The notes below the pieces were generated by a model. It ran no database searches and was not told the origin of the DNA. It saw only the letters and a program-made list of their open reading frames with translations. Of a stretch of 64,000 nt of DNA, positions 27,248 to 35,484 are shown one piece after another; positions within the stretch are counted from its first letter, which is position 1, and the number at the start of each line of letters is the position of its first letter. The stretch spans positions 1 through 64,000 of the forward strand of contig NZ_FZON01000013.1 of NCBI RefSeq assembly GCF_900188425.1, in the 5' to 3' direction. Both the position numbers and the translations under genes were made by a program. The stretch is from Antarctobacter heliothermus. Lineage in GTDB: Bacteria; Pseudomonadota; Alphaproteobacteria; Rhodobacterales; Rhodobacteraceae.

Positions 27248-29350
27248 CTAGAAGCCAAAGAGATTGGCCTTTGTGATCGCCTTTTCAACAAAGCGCGCTT
27301 TTTCGTGTTCCGGCTGCCAGCCCAGATCCTGTTTGGCGCGGCTGTTGTCGAAGGGTGAAAAATGAGCCCGGCTTTGCCAGTCGGCGCGCGACGGGCGAAT
27401 GACGCCCTTTTTGCGCAGGGCATGTTTCTTGAGCAGGTATTTCACCGAGTCCGAGGCGTAAAACGCGGTCAGATTGCCCGGGACAACCCGAATCTTGGCG
27501 CCCAATGCCTGATGAATGGCGTTGAAATAGCCGCGCGCTGACAGCATGGGTTCCCCGACGAGGTTAAAGCTTTGGCCCACCACTGGCGCGTCGATCATCC
27601 GCACCAGCCCGTCGACCACGTCGTCGATCAGCACAAACGGCAAGATGTTGCGCCCATGCCCCCAGATGCGCACCGCGCCCGCGCCATGCCAGCGCCCGAT
27701 ACCCCAATGCTGCAGTGGGCCGCCTTTGCCCACGACGATGCCGGGCCGCGCAATGACCAGCGGGAGGCCACGTTTGTGGTGCAATTCCAACAGCTTGCGT
27801 TCGCATTCCGCCTTGGATCGGGCGTACAGGTTGCGATCGGTCATATCCTCGGCAAATCCTGTGTCCTCGGTGATCTGAACGTTCGGGTCGGACATGTCAT
27901 AGCTGGCGATGGTGCCGGTGTAGATCAACCGTTTCACGCCCGCCTGTTCCGCCGCCATGGCGATGCGCAGGGCCACGCCGACGTCGTTTTTCAGGCAGTC
28001 GGCCCATGTGTCGTCCAGCGATTTGGCAAGGTTGAACACCACCTCGATGCCCTGCATCGCCGCTGTCAGCGCGTCGAGATCGTGGAGCGAGGCAGAGACG
28101 GTTTCGACACTATCAGGCAGATCGGGGAAGGGGCCGGTTCTGCCCCGCGACAGTACGCGCACATCGCGCCCGTCCGCCACCAGCCGCCGGGTCAGCGCCC
28201 GACCGATAAACCCGGTGCCGCCGATGACCAAGGCGGTCGGTTTCGGCGTGCGGGTCTGCACGGCAGGGGCAGTGGTTTGTAGCACCTCCTCGGGCAGTTT
28301 CGCGATGATCGCGTCGATGGTGCGCATGACGGCAACGGCGCTGTGACCGGAAAACCGGGGATCCTGCGGTTTACCCTCGGCCAGCGCGCCATAAATCGCG
28401 GCGGTCATGCCGCGAAAGCTGAGGCCATAGGGATTGCGCGTGTTGAGCGACCTGAACTGCGTAAAGGCGTTGGAAAATCCCTCGACCAGGCGCTGATGGG
28501 CCAGCTCGCGCTGCTTCCTGAGCGGATTTGCCACCAGATCGGCCGCGTTTTCCCGTTCGACCACCAATACGTCTTGCGCATAGTCCAGCCGCGCGCGCGC
28601 CGACGATCCGCGCAGCGTGACGGAGCGGTCGTCGATCGTCTCGACCATGGCGATATTGAACGTGATCTCGACATGACCGGCGCGGGCGAGGATGCGAAAG
28701 CTTTGTGGGCGCGGATCATCGCCGGGCAACATCACGGGATGCGCGGCCTGCGCGTGCAGGATGTCTACCTCGCCGAACAGGTCGTGGGCAAAGGCCACCA
28801 GATGCGGCCCCAGTTCCAGCAGCAGGTTCTGCGGGCGGCGCAGCAGCCAAAGATTGAATGGACCGGACCTCAGCGGGGCCAGTGGCAACGACCAGGTGAT
28901 CTCTGCGCCAGAGATGCGGCCATAGTCGCCGGCCTGCATCGCGGCCTTCATCCGGGTGTAGGAGGGCAGGCCCAGAAAGTTGTGTCCGGCGTGGAAACGT
29001 CGGCCCGAGGCATCGGCGGCGGCAAGGATTTCTGCGGTCTCATCGTCGGATTCAGCCACAGGCTTTTCCACAAGCACATGCAAACCATCCACAAGGCACT
29101 GAGTCGCGATATCCTTATGTATATTTGGCGGCGTCAAGATATGGACAGCGTCACAGGCCTTCGAATCAATCAACTGCTGCACAGTTGTGAACACCCGCGC
29201 GCCAAGTGGATCGGCGATTGCGCGGGCGGCAGAATCGCTCAGGTCACAGACGGCGGTGATCTGCACATTCGGCGTGGCGCGCAGGGCGTCGGCGTGCCAG
29301 TTGGCGATGTATCCGGCCCCGATCAGGCCGACGCGAATAGGGGTGGGCAT
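27248..29350 (-). CDS. Gfo/Idh/MocA oxidoreductase fused to an SDR-type sugar epimerase/dehydratase
   Basis: Encodes 700 residues from ATG 29350 (GAGG upstream, 10 bases after the preceding stop); the frame extends 14 codons further upstream. Residues 5-360 are a Gfo/Idh/MocA oxidoreductase: Rossmann motif GLIGAGYIANWH, EKP at 95-97, and a C-terminal substrate domain. Residues about 375-700 are an extended SDR: a second Rossmann motif VIGGTGFIGRAL and YARSK (about 508) with the catalytic Tyr and Lys. The two NAD(P)-dependent activities suggest consecutive oxidation and epimerisation or reduction of a nucleotide sugar. No frameshift separates the halves, and the joining segment (about 355-375) is short and Pro/Thr-rich, so I read this as a true fusion. 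It is the fifth gene of a leftward operon of oxidoreductases and glycosyltransferases. Confidence 0.85.
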   Translation of the reverse strand: MPTPIRVGLIGAGYIANWHADALRATPNVQITAVCDLSDSAARAIADPLGARVFTTVQQLIDSKACDAVHILTPPNIHKDIATQCLVDGLHVLVEKPVAESDDETAEILAAADASGRRFHAGHNFLGLPSYTRMKAAMQAGDYGRISGAEITWSLPLAPLRSGPFNLWLLRRPQNLLLELGPHLVAFAHDLFGEVDILHAQAAHPVMLPGDDPRPQSFRILARAGHVEITFNIAMVETIDDRSVTLRGSSARARLDYAQDVLVVERENAADLVANPLRKQRELAHQRLVEGFSNAFTQFRSLNTRNPYGLSFRGMTAAIYGALAEGKPQDPRFSGHSAVAVMRTIDAIIAKLPEEVLQTTAPAVQTRTPKPTALVIGGTGFIGRALTRRLVADGRDVRVLSRGRTGPFPDLPDSVETVSASLHDLDALTAAMQGIEVVFNLAKSLDDTWADCLKNDVGVALRIAMAAEQAGVKRLIYTGTIASYDMSDPNVQITEDTGFAEDMTDRNLYARSKAECERKLLELHHKRGLPLVIARPGIVVGKGGPLQHWGIGRWHGAGAVRIWGHGRNILPFVLIDDVVDGLVRMIDAPVVGQSFNLVGEPMLSARGYFNAIHQALGAKIRVVPGNLTAFYASDSVKYLLKKHALRKKGVIRPSRADWQSRAHFSPFDNSRAKQDLGWQPEHEKARFVEKAITKANLFGF

Positions 29351-29360
29351 CTCTAAGACC

Positions 29361-30326
29361 TCATTTGTATTCAATAATCCGCATGTCGGCACCAGACAGG
29401 CGCCGGGCGTGAAATGTCGTCATGCCGATCAGGTTCGGGAATTTGGACAGGGTCAACAGGATCGCCAATCTGCGGGCGCGGCGTGGTGGCACGCCATCGG
29501 CGCGCAGTCCGCGCACGGACCGCAGATTGCTGACAAGATAGAGCGCCACAACCCCAAGGCTAAGTACAGGTGTGGTAAAAAGACCAAAGACAAACAAAAC
29601 GGGCAGGAGCAGGCCAAAAACCAGTACGCGGCGGCGTTCAGTGCGAAAATACTCCGGGTGCAAGTGCCCGACCTGGGCAAACCCGTGCCCGGTGCGCACC
29701 GCGCGGCGCCACCATTGGGCAAAGGTGGTCATGGCGGCGTCATGGCGGGTCATTGCCAGCGGCAGGCGTTCCAGTCGCCAGCCCGCCTTGCGTAGACGTG
29801 TGCAGAACTCATCATCCTCGGCGGCGATCACGCGGGGGTTCATGCCGCCGATCTCTGCCCATGCCTTGGCGCGCACCATCATGTCCCCGCCACAAGCGAG
29901 GATCTGCCCGGCGGGACGGTGCCATTCCCAGTCGCAAATCGCGTTGTAGACAGAGGCATCCGGGTGCATTTCCGCGCGCCACCCCGTCACCAACCCCAAC
30001 TCTGGATGTGTCTCCAGATGCGCGCGCGCGGCGTCCAGATAGCCGGGCACAAGGCTGCAATCACCATCGATGAACTGCACGATCTGCGGATCGTCCAGTG
30101 CGTCGAACCCCGCATTGCGGGCGCGCGCGGCGGTGAACGGCACCGACATGTCCAGCGCAACAACCGTTGCTCCACTCTTGCGCGCCTCAACCATGCTATC
30201 ATCGGTCGAGCCAGAGTCGACATAGACCACCTGCCGCGCCTGCCCGATGACAGAGGCCAGCGCGGCCTTCAGGCGGTCGCCTTCGTTGCGGCCAATCAGG
30301 ACGACATCCACGGGTGTGCCAGTCAT
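29361..30326 (-). CDS. GT2-family glycosyltransferase with C-terminal membrane segments
   Basis: Encodes 321 residues from ATG 30326, which overlaps the stop of the upstream GT4 gene (ATGA). The GT-A domain has VVLIGRNEGDRL, VVYVDSGSTDDS, ARNAGFDAL and the DxD-like FIDGDCSL. EDDEFCTRLRKAGW carries the candidate catalytic Asp. Residues about 235-280 form two hydrophobic helices (VFGLLLPVLFVFGLF, LSLGVVALYLVSNL), so it is membrane-attached. It would add a sugar to a lipid-linked glycan or build part of a polymer at the membrane. It is translationally coupled to its operon neighbour. Confidence 0.86.
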   Translation of the reverse strand: MTGTPVDVVLIGRNEGDRLKAALASVIGQARQVVYVDSGSTDDSMVEARKSGATVVALDMSVPFTAARARNAGFDALDDPQIVQFIDGDCSLVPGYLDAARAHLETHPELGLVTGWRAEMHPDASVYNAICDWEWHRPAGQILACGGDMMVRAKAWAEIGGMNPRVIAAEDDEFCTRLRKAGWRLERLPLAMTRHDAAMTTFAQWWRRAVRTGHGFAQVGHLHPEYFRTERRRVLVFGLLLPVLFVFGLFTTPVLSLGVVALYLVSNLRSVRGLRADGVPPRRARRLAILLTLSKFPNLIGMTTFHARRLSGADMRIIEYK

Positions 30327-31591
30327 AGGCGCGTCCATCGGGGTTGCCGCCCTGCGGTATATTCCTGAAACAGCCATGACAGTTTCTTCGCCTCGGTGGC
30401 GATATCAAAGTCGGCCTTTACGGTTTCCTGCCCTGCCTCACCCATCTGGGCGCGCAATTCAGGGCTGTCGATCAGCGTGTTGATCGCGGCGTATAGTGCG
30501 GTCTCATTGCCCGGCGGCACCAGCAGGCCGTTGTAGGCATGTTTCACCAATTCCGGCACCCCGGCGATGCGGGTGGTGATGACGGGTAGGCCAGCGGCCA
30601 TCGCCTCCATCAACACGACGGGCAGGCCCTCGGCAAAACTGGGCAGGATGAAAATGTCGGCCTCTGACAGAATATCGGCCACCTCGGACTGGCTGCGGTA
30701 GCCGGTGAATGTGACGGGCAATCCCTCTGCCTGCTGCTCCAGCGCGGCGCGGTCGGGGCCGTCGCCTACAATGGTCAGGTGTAGGGCCGGCGGGTCGTCA
30801 AAGGCGCGGTGCGGGTCGTCGGTGGGGGGGGGCTGTTGCAGGCGGCGCATGGCATTCAGCAACAGCGGCACGCCTTTGACCCCGGCCAGACGGCCCACAA
30901 AAACCAGGTCGGTTACCCACTTTTCCGCGCGGTCGGTGGGGGGGTAGCGGTCAGGTTCTACCCCGCAGTGCACGATGTGAAAGCGGTCCCAATGCGCCTG
31001 ATCGGCGAAACACATCAGTTGTGAGCGACAGAAATCGCTGATGCAGACGACAAAGCTGGCGCGCGCCGCCTTTTCGTCGATCCGCCAATGGTGCGGCTCA
31101 AAGAAGATGTCCGGCCCGTGGATGGTAAAGCTGTAGGGGATGCCCGACAGCGCACTGGCCAGCATCGCCACGGTACAGGACGCCTTGGCGATGTGGTTGT
31201 GCAGGTGGTCGACGTCGTTGTCTGCCAGATGCGCGGCCAGCACCCCGGCCTCAAGGAAATAGATCAGGTTGTACAGCCGCCCCTTGAGGCCCTTGGGTGC
31301 GGTGGTCCACGCCAGTTTAAGCGCGCTCAGATAGCGACGCGGCGCGCGCATCCAGCGCAGGTGGGCGCGGGCCAGCCGTATGGGGGATTTGCAGGCCTCC
31401 AGCACCTTGAAGGTGCGGGCATGTTCGGCGCGTTGTTCGGAGCCGACAAGGTGTTCCGCCCCGGTGGTTCGGATCGAACAGGTCTCGACCTCATGCCCAA
31501 GGGTGCGCAGGGCGGCGACCTCACGCTGGATGAAGGTGTCAGAGGCGCGGGGATATTCGCCGGTCAGATAGGCCAGTTTTGGCAGCGTCAT
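30323..31591 (-). CDS. GT4-family glycosyltransferase
   Basis: Encodes 422 residues, GT-B fold. The acceptor domain begins KLAYLTGEYPRASDTFIQRE. HNHIAKASCTVAML and SFTIHGPDIFFEP are typical of exopolysaccharide GT4 proteins. The donor domain contains VFVGRLAGVKGVPLLL, IVGDGPDRAALE and PSFAEGLPVVLMEAMAAGLPVI, the expected EX7E motif. A Pro-rich low-complexity stretch (RRLQQPPPTDDPHRAFDDPP) interrupts the donor domain and is probably a surface loop. Start and stop both overlap neighbours by four bases (ATGA at 31588-31591 and 30323-30326), so three genes are translationally coupled. Confidence 0.87.
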   Translation of the reverse strand: MTLPKLAYLTGEYPRASDTFIQREVAALRTLGHEVETCSIRTTGAEHLVGSEQRAEHARTFKVLEACKSPIRLARAHLRWMRAPRRYLSALKLAWTTAPKGLKGRLYNLIYFLEAGVLAAHLADNDVDHLHNHIAKASCTVAMLASALSGIPYSFTIHGPDIFFEPHHWRIDEKAARASFVVCISDFCRSQLMCFADQAHWDRFHIVHCGVEPDRYPPTDRAEKWVTDLVFVGRLAGVKGVPLLLNAMRRLQQPPPTDDPHRAFDDPPALHLTIVGDGPDRAALEQQAEGLPVTFTGYRSQSEVADILSEADIFILPSFAEGLPVVLMEAMAAGLPVITTRIAGVPELVKHAYNGLLVPPGNETALYAAINTLIDSPELRAQMGEAGQETVKADFDIATEAKKLSWLFQEYTAGRQPRWTRL

Positions 31592-32622
31592 GGGCTGTTG
31601 TCCCCCAACGTGCGGGCCAGCATCCCCTCAAATGTGTCGGTGTCCTCACCGCCCAATGCGCTGCGCAGGGCGGTGTTCGGCCACGTCAGCGGCATCAGGC
31701 GGGCGCGGGCGGTAGGTTCACGCAGCAGGCCGGGCAGGTGGGGCGACAGCGGTTTCAGCAGGCGAACACCGGCCATCCAGACGCGGTAGGGAACCGGCAG
31801 GGTCAGCCGTGGCCAGCCGGTCATCCGCTGATGCGCGCGCAAGAAGCGGGCGCGCGTGGGTCGGTCATCGTCCAGCACGTTCAGGACCGGTGTGCCTTGC
31901 GGAGCGCGCATCGCCGCCTCGACCAATGCCCAGGCGGTGTGGGAAACATGGGTCAGCGGCAGTTCCCCGCCCGAGTTGATCTGGACATGCAGCTTGGAGG
32001 CCCAAAACCCAAGCAGCGCGTTCCATGTCCGTCCCGAACCCCAGACCGCGCCGGGGCGCAGGATCCACAGCGGCACGCCAGAGGCGCGGCACATCAGTTC
32101 CTGACGCCGCTTGGCTCCGGCATAGGCATCGCGGGGATGATCGGGATCGTCCAGCGGCGCGGTTTCGTCCAGCGCCGCGCCGGGGGCGATTTGCGCCGTG
32201 TCATAGACCGCGATGGAGGAGACAAGGACCAGCCGCGCGCCGCTGTCTGCCATCGTGTCCAGCAGGGTCTGCGTGCCGCGCAGTGTATCCTGCGCATGGC
32301 TGGCGGCGTCGCCGCCAAGGTGCGCGGCGGCGTGGATCACGGCCTGTACCCGTGCTGTGGCGTTGCGCAGCGGTGCGGTGGCGGCGGGGTCTGACAGGTC
32401 ACCCTGCAACGCGTGGATGCCGGGGTCATTGGCCCATTGCGCCAAGGGCGCGCGGCGATACAGGGCGATCACCTCAACCCCGCGCGCCCGCGCCTCTGCC
32501 ACGCAGGCGCTACCGACAAAGCCATTGGCGCCGGTGATCAGGATGCGGGTCACGTCGCCAGTGTTTTTTGGCTCCGGTTTCACGTCGCGCAGACTATTTG
32601 TCCCCGGTTTCACGTCGCCCAT
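31588..32622 (-). CDS. NAD-dependent epimerase/dehydratase (extended SDR)
   Basis: Encodes 344 residues. The Rossmann motif ILITGANGFVGSA appears only at about residue 27. It is preceded by a repetitive leader, DVKPGTNSLR then DVKPEPKNTG, encoded by the 30-base repeat listed separately. An alternative start at a GTG just before TRILITG would omit the leader. Other SDR features are VIHAAAH, LVLVSSIAVYD and YAGAKRRQE with the catalytic Tyr and Lys. It probably epimerises or reduces a nucleotide-linked sugar for the locus. It overlaps the upstream Gfo/Idh gene by 13 bases and the downstream GT4 gene by 4. Confidence 0.82.
   Translation of the reverse strand: MGDVKPGTNSLRDVKPEPKNTGDVTRILITGANGFVGSACVAEARARGVEVIALYRRAPLAQWANDPGIHALQGDLSDPAATAPLRNATARVQAVIHAAAHLGGDAASHAQDTLRGTQTLLDTMADSGARLVLVSSIAVYDTAQIAPGAALDETAPLDDPDHPRDAYAGAKRRQELMCRASGVPLWILRPGAVWGSGRTWNALLGFWASKLHVQINSGGELPLTHVSHTAWALVEAAMRAPQGTPVLNVLDDDRPTRARFLRAHQRMTGWPRLTLPVPYRVWMAGVRLLKPLSPHLPGLLREPTARARLMPLTWPNTALRSALGGEDTDTFEGMLARTLGDNSP
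32574..32618. repeat. Two direct copies of a 15-base repeat spaced 30 bases apart at overlapping gene ends
   Basis: CCGGTTTCACGTCGC occurs at 32574-32588 and 32604-32618. A shortened relative (GGGTCACGTCGCC) lies at about 32548-32560, and another (TCGGTTTCAC followed by ACCCATGG) is at the start of the next upstream gene, 33758-33781. In the minus-strand reading all encode (G/D)VKP-like N-terminal leaders. Confidence 0.7.
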
Positions 32623-33779
32623 GGCATCGGCTCCATCCGGTCACAGGTGGTGGTCATGTGCTGCGCGCCACTGGTTTCCCCCGCGTTCTGGATTGCCAGT
32701 GTGACCTCTGTCAGGTGCAGGGCAAAATCGTTGGACAGGCGACAGGGACGGCTGTCGCGCAGCGCCTCCAGCACCTCGACAGGGCCGAGCATGAAATTCA
32801 TCGCCGCAGCACCCCAGCGTTTGACCTTGGGGTGGGTGGGTTGCTTCAAGCGGACCCTTTGCGGAAACGGGTGCTCCATCAATCGGCGGCGCAGGGTGAT
32901 GCGTCGGGCAAACCGGACCTTGGCCGTATTGTCCCACGCCGCCTTGCAGCTGAGCACCCCCTTGTCGCCGACGATGCGGATGCCGTGGCCATGCGGGGCC
33001 ACGATGGAACAGGTTAGCCGCGTCACCGGGCCATTGTCAAAGAACAGCGTCGCAGTGGAAAAATCCGGCGCAAAGGGGCCAGTGCCCTCTTTTTCCGGGA
33101 TCGTGGCAGCCGAGGTCGCAACCACCGTGCGCACCGGCCCGAACCAAGAGATCAGCCATGTCAGGTAATAGCCCGCGTGTTCCAGTGTGCAGCCCACCCG
33201 GAACTCATCCTCATAGGGCCACGGCGCACCGGACTCTGTCAGCCATTTGTCATAGGCGGCTTGCGGGACAAAACCATCGTCAAGCTCGGCATAGATCAGG
33301 CGCGGGGTGCCTGCGGTGCCGTTGCGCAGCGCGTGGCCAAGGGTCTGCGCCGCCTCACCCAGCGCCGAACAGGGGGCAGAGGCCAGCATCAGCCCCTTGT
33401 CTGCAGCCAGCGCGTGCAGGGCCTTTGCATCCGCCAGCGTCATCGCCAGGGGTTTTTCCGAATAGACGTGGCGGCCAGCGTCAAGACAGGCTTTCGACGT
33501 CTCGAAATGCTCTGCCGGGTTGGTCAGGTTCAGCACCAGCGCGTCTGGCGCTTGCGCCAGCAGGGCGGCCAACCCGTCTCGCGCGGGCACGTTCCAGTGC
33601 GAGCAAAAGGCGGCAAGCCGCGCGGCGTCCCGGTCCCAGACACCTGCAACCTCAACCCCCGGCGTGGCCCGCAAGGAGCGCATGTATAGGTCCGCGACAA
33701 AGCCACAGCCCAGCAGAACGACCTGTTCTGCCGCGCGGCTGTCCGCCCCTGCGCTGTTCGGTTTCACTGTACCACCCAT
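32610..33779 (-). CDS. Gfo/Idh/MocA-family NAD(P)-dependent oxidoreductase
   Basis: Encodes 389 residues. The Rossmann motif LLGCGFVADLYM is followed by VYSEKPLAMTLADAKAL, the family EKP signature with catalytic Lys. The C-terminal alpha/beta domain contains CTLEHAGYYLTWLISWFGPV. It would oxidise or reduce a sugar, often a nucleotide sugar or inositol derivative. It is the first gene of the leftward operon running to 27248, divergent from the WecB/TagA/CpsF-type gene. The 175-base intergenic region holds a 10-base palindrome (GTTTCGAAAC, 33868-33877) but no clear promoter. The N-terminus MGGTVKPNSAG resembles the leader of the next gene. Confidence 0.85.
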   Translation of the reverse strand: MGGTVKPNSAGADSRAAEQVVLLGCGFVADLYMRSLRATPGVEVAGVWDRDAARLAAFCSHWNVPARDGLAALLAQAPDALVLNLTNPAEHFETSKACLDAGRHVYSEKPLAMTLADAKALHALAADKGLMLASAPCSALGEAAQTLGHALRNGTAGTPRLIYAELDDGFVPQAAYDKWLTESGAPWPYEDEFRVGCTLEHAGYYLTWLISWFGPVRTVVATSAATIPEKEGTGPFAPDFSTATLFFDNGPVTRLTCSIVAPHGHGIRIVGDKGVLSCKAAWDNTAKVRFARRITLRRRLMEHPFPQRVRLKQPTHPKVKRWGAAAMNFMLGPVEVLEALRDSRPCRLSNDFALHLTEVTLAIQNAGETSGAQHMTTTCDRMEPMPWAT

Positions 33780-33954
33780 GGCCCACCCTTGGTTATGGTC
33801 TTACTGGCAGGAAAACATGGCTACAATTCGACGTGGACCGGCAAATTGCGGCAGTGCGGCACCAGTTGTTTCGAAACTTGCGATGTGTGCTGTAAAGGGC
33901 ACTGAAAAAATGCAGCTTTCACGTTAGACCATACCGGGGGGCCAAGGTGTTCAA

Positions 33955-34719
33955 ATGGATTTTCGAATAGGTGACGATACGATCACCGTGAACGTGCCGA
34001 CCTGGGCCGTGCTGGAGGCCCGCGTGCGTGAACGGTTTGCCCGGCGCAGCGGCTTTGCGCTGGCCACGATCAATCTGGATCACATCGTCAAGCTGCGCGC
34101 CTCTGATGCCTTCCGAGAGGTCTATGCCGCGCAGGATTTCGTTGTGGCCGATGGCTATCCCATCGTCTGGCTGTCGCGGCTAGCGGGGCGACCCGTCGCG
34201 TTAATTCCGGGGTCCGAGGCGATTTTGCCGCTGGCCCGTCTTGCGGCGGCGCAGGGGGTCACTGTGGCGCTGTTCGGCTCCAGCGCGCCGGTTCTGGCGG
34301 CAGCGGCAGAGTATCTGGAACGTGAGGTGCGCGATCTGGATGTGGTCTGCCAGATCGCCCCGCCGATGGGGTTTGATCCTGCCGGGCCGGAGGCGCAGGA
34401 GATGCTGCGCCGGATTTCCGCCTCTGGCGCACGGCTGTGTTTTGTCGCGCTGGGCGCGCCCAAGCAGGAAAGCTTTGCCGCTACTGGGCGCAGGATCGCG
34501 CCGGACATCGGCTTTGCCTCGATCGGGGCTGGCTTGGATTTCTTTGCCGGAACGCAGCAGCGCGCGCCCAACTGGGTGCGCAAGATCGCGATGGAATGGT
34601 TGTGGCGGATGATGCTGGACCCAAGGCGGCTGTTTGGTCGCTATTTCAAGTGCGCCGTTGCCTTGCCCGGTTTGGTGGTGCGGGCCCTGTTGTTGCGGCT
34701 CAGCGACCGGCGCGACTGA
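33955..34719 (+). CDS. WecB/TagA/CpsF-family glycosyltransferase (GT26)
   Basis: Encodes 254 residues. Family motifs seen are FALATINLDHIVKLR, VVADGYPIVWLSRL, VALFGSSAPVL, FVALGAPKQESFAA and FASIGAGLDFFAGTQQRAP. The C-terminal basic, hydrophobic tail (WLWRMMLDPRRLFGRYFK) is the usual membrane-association segment. GT26 enzymes add the second sugar to an undecaprenyl-diphosphate-linked first sugar, so a phosphoglycosyltransferase must exist, though none is in this window. The gene is a single rightward unit, divergent from the Gfo/Idh operon and convergent with the SDR gene, whose stop codon begins immediately after. Confidence 0.9.
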   Translation: MDFRIGDDTITVNVPTWAVLEARVRERFARRSGFALATINLDHIVKLRASDAFREVYAAQDFVVADGYPIVWLSRLAGRPVALIPGSEAILPLARLAAAQGVTVALFGSSAPVLAAAAEYLEREVRDLDVVCQIAPPMGFDPAGPEAQEMLRRISASGARLCFVALGAPKQESFAATGRRIAPDIGFASIGAGLDFFAGTQQRAPNWVRKIAMEWLWRMMLDPRRLFGRYFKCAVALPGLVVRALLLRLSDRRD

Positions 34720-35484
34720 TCACAGGCGGCGCGGCTTGGGGCGGCGCAGCAGCAGAGTATCCTTCAGTTTTGATTTCAGCCCGCGTGGGGGCAGCAATTC
34801 CATGTCACGCTCAAACGTGGTGCCGTTCAGGCCCGCGTCGCGCATTAGCGCCAGTTTGACACCCCAACGCGCGGCCACCTCTGGGGGCAGGCCGTCGGGG
34901 ATGCCCATCTGGGTCGCCAGCGCGCCGGGCAGCCAGTCGCTGATCACGATATCGGGGAAACGGTCAAACAGATCGGCGATCAGCGCCCGCGTCAGGATGC
35001 GCCCAGCGCCCTTGGACACCGAATAGGCCGCCGAGGCGGGCAGGGGGGCGATATCGGCATAGCTGGCAACGTTGAGGATACGGCCCGCGCCACGCGGGGC
35101 CATGTCCTGCAAGGCCGCCCAAGAGCAGGCGTAAACCCCACCAAGGTTGATCGCCATGCTGTGCCAAAAGCGGTCCGGCGTTTCCGCCAGCACATCGCGT
35201 TTGGGATAGACGGCGGCGTTGTTGATCAGCAGTGCCAGCGGCCCGTGGCGACGGATCATCCCTGCAAAACCCGAGATCACGGCGTCAAAATCGGACACGT
35301 CCAGCGGCACCGCATCAAACCCGTCACCGCACAGCGCGGCGGTTTCTTGCAACACCTCTGCCCGGCGGCCGGTGCCGACCACGGTGAACCCTTGCGTGCA
35401 AAGCTGTTGTGCCAGCGCGCGGCCCAGCCCGGACCCGGCCCCGGTGACCACGGCAAAACCGTCCTTTGGCGTGATCTGCGTCAT
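34720..35484 (-). CDS. Short-chain dehydrogenase/reductase
   Basis: Encodes 254 residues, classical SDR. It has AVVTGAGSGLGRALA (cofactor-binding TGxxxGxG), LLINNAAVYP (NNAG-like), NVASYADIAP and YSVSKGAG with catalytic Tyr and Lys. NADP or NAD preference is unclear. It is third in a leftward operon with an acyltransferase and a GMC oxidoreductase, all joined by ATGA overlaps. That implies linked steps on one substrate, such as oxidation of an alcohol then reduction of the ketone. It abuts the WecB-type gene tail to tail with no gap and no terminator. Confidence 0.87.
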   Translation of the reverse strand: MTQITPKDGFAVVTGAGSGLGRALAQQLCTQGFTVVGTGRRAEVLQETAALCGDGFDAVPLDVSDFDAVISGFAGMIRRHGPLALLINNAAVYPKRDVLAETPDRFWHSMAINLGGVYACSWAALQDMAPRGAGRILNVASYADIAPLPASAAYSVSKGAGRILTRALIADLFDRFPDIVISDWLPGALATQMGIPDGLPPEVAARWGVKLALMRDAGLNGTTFERDMELLPPRGLKSKLKDTLLLRRPKPRRL

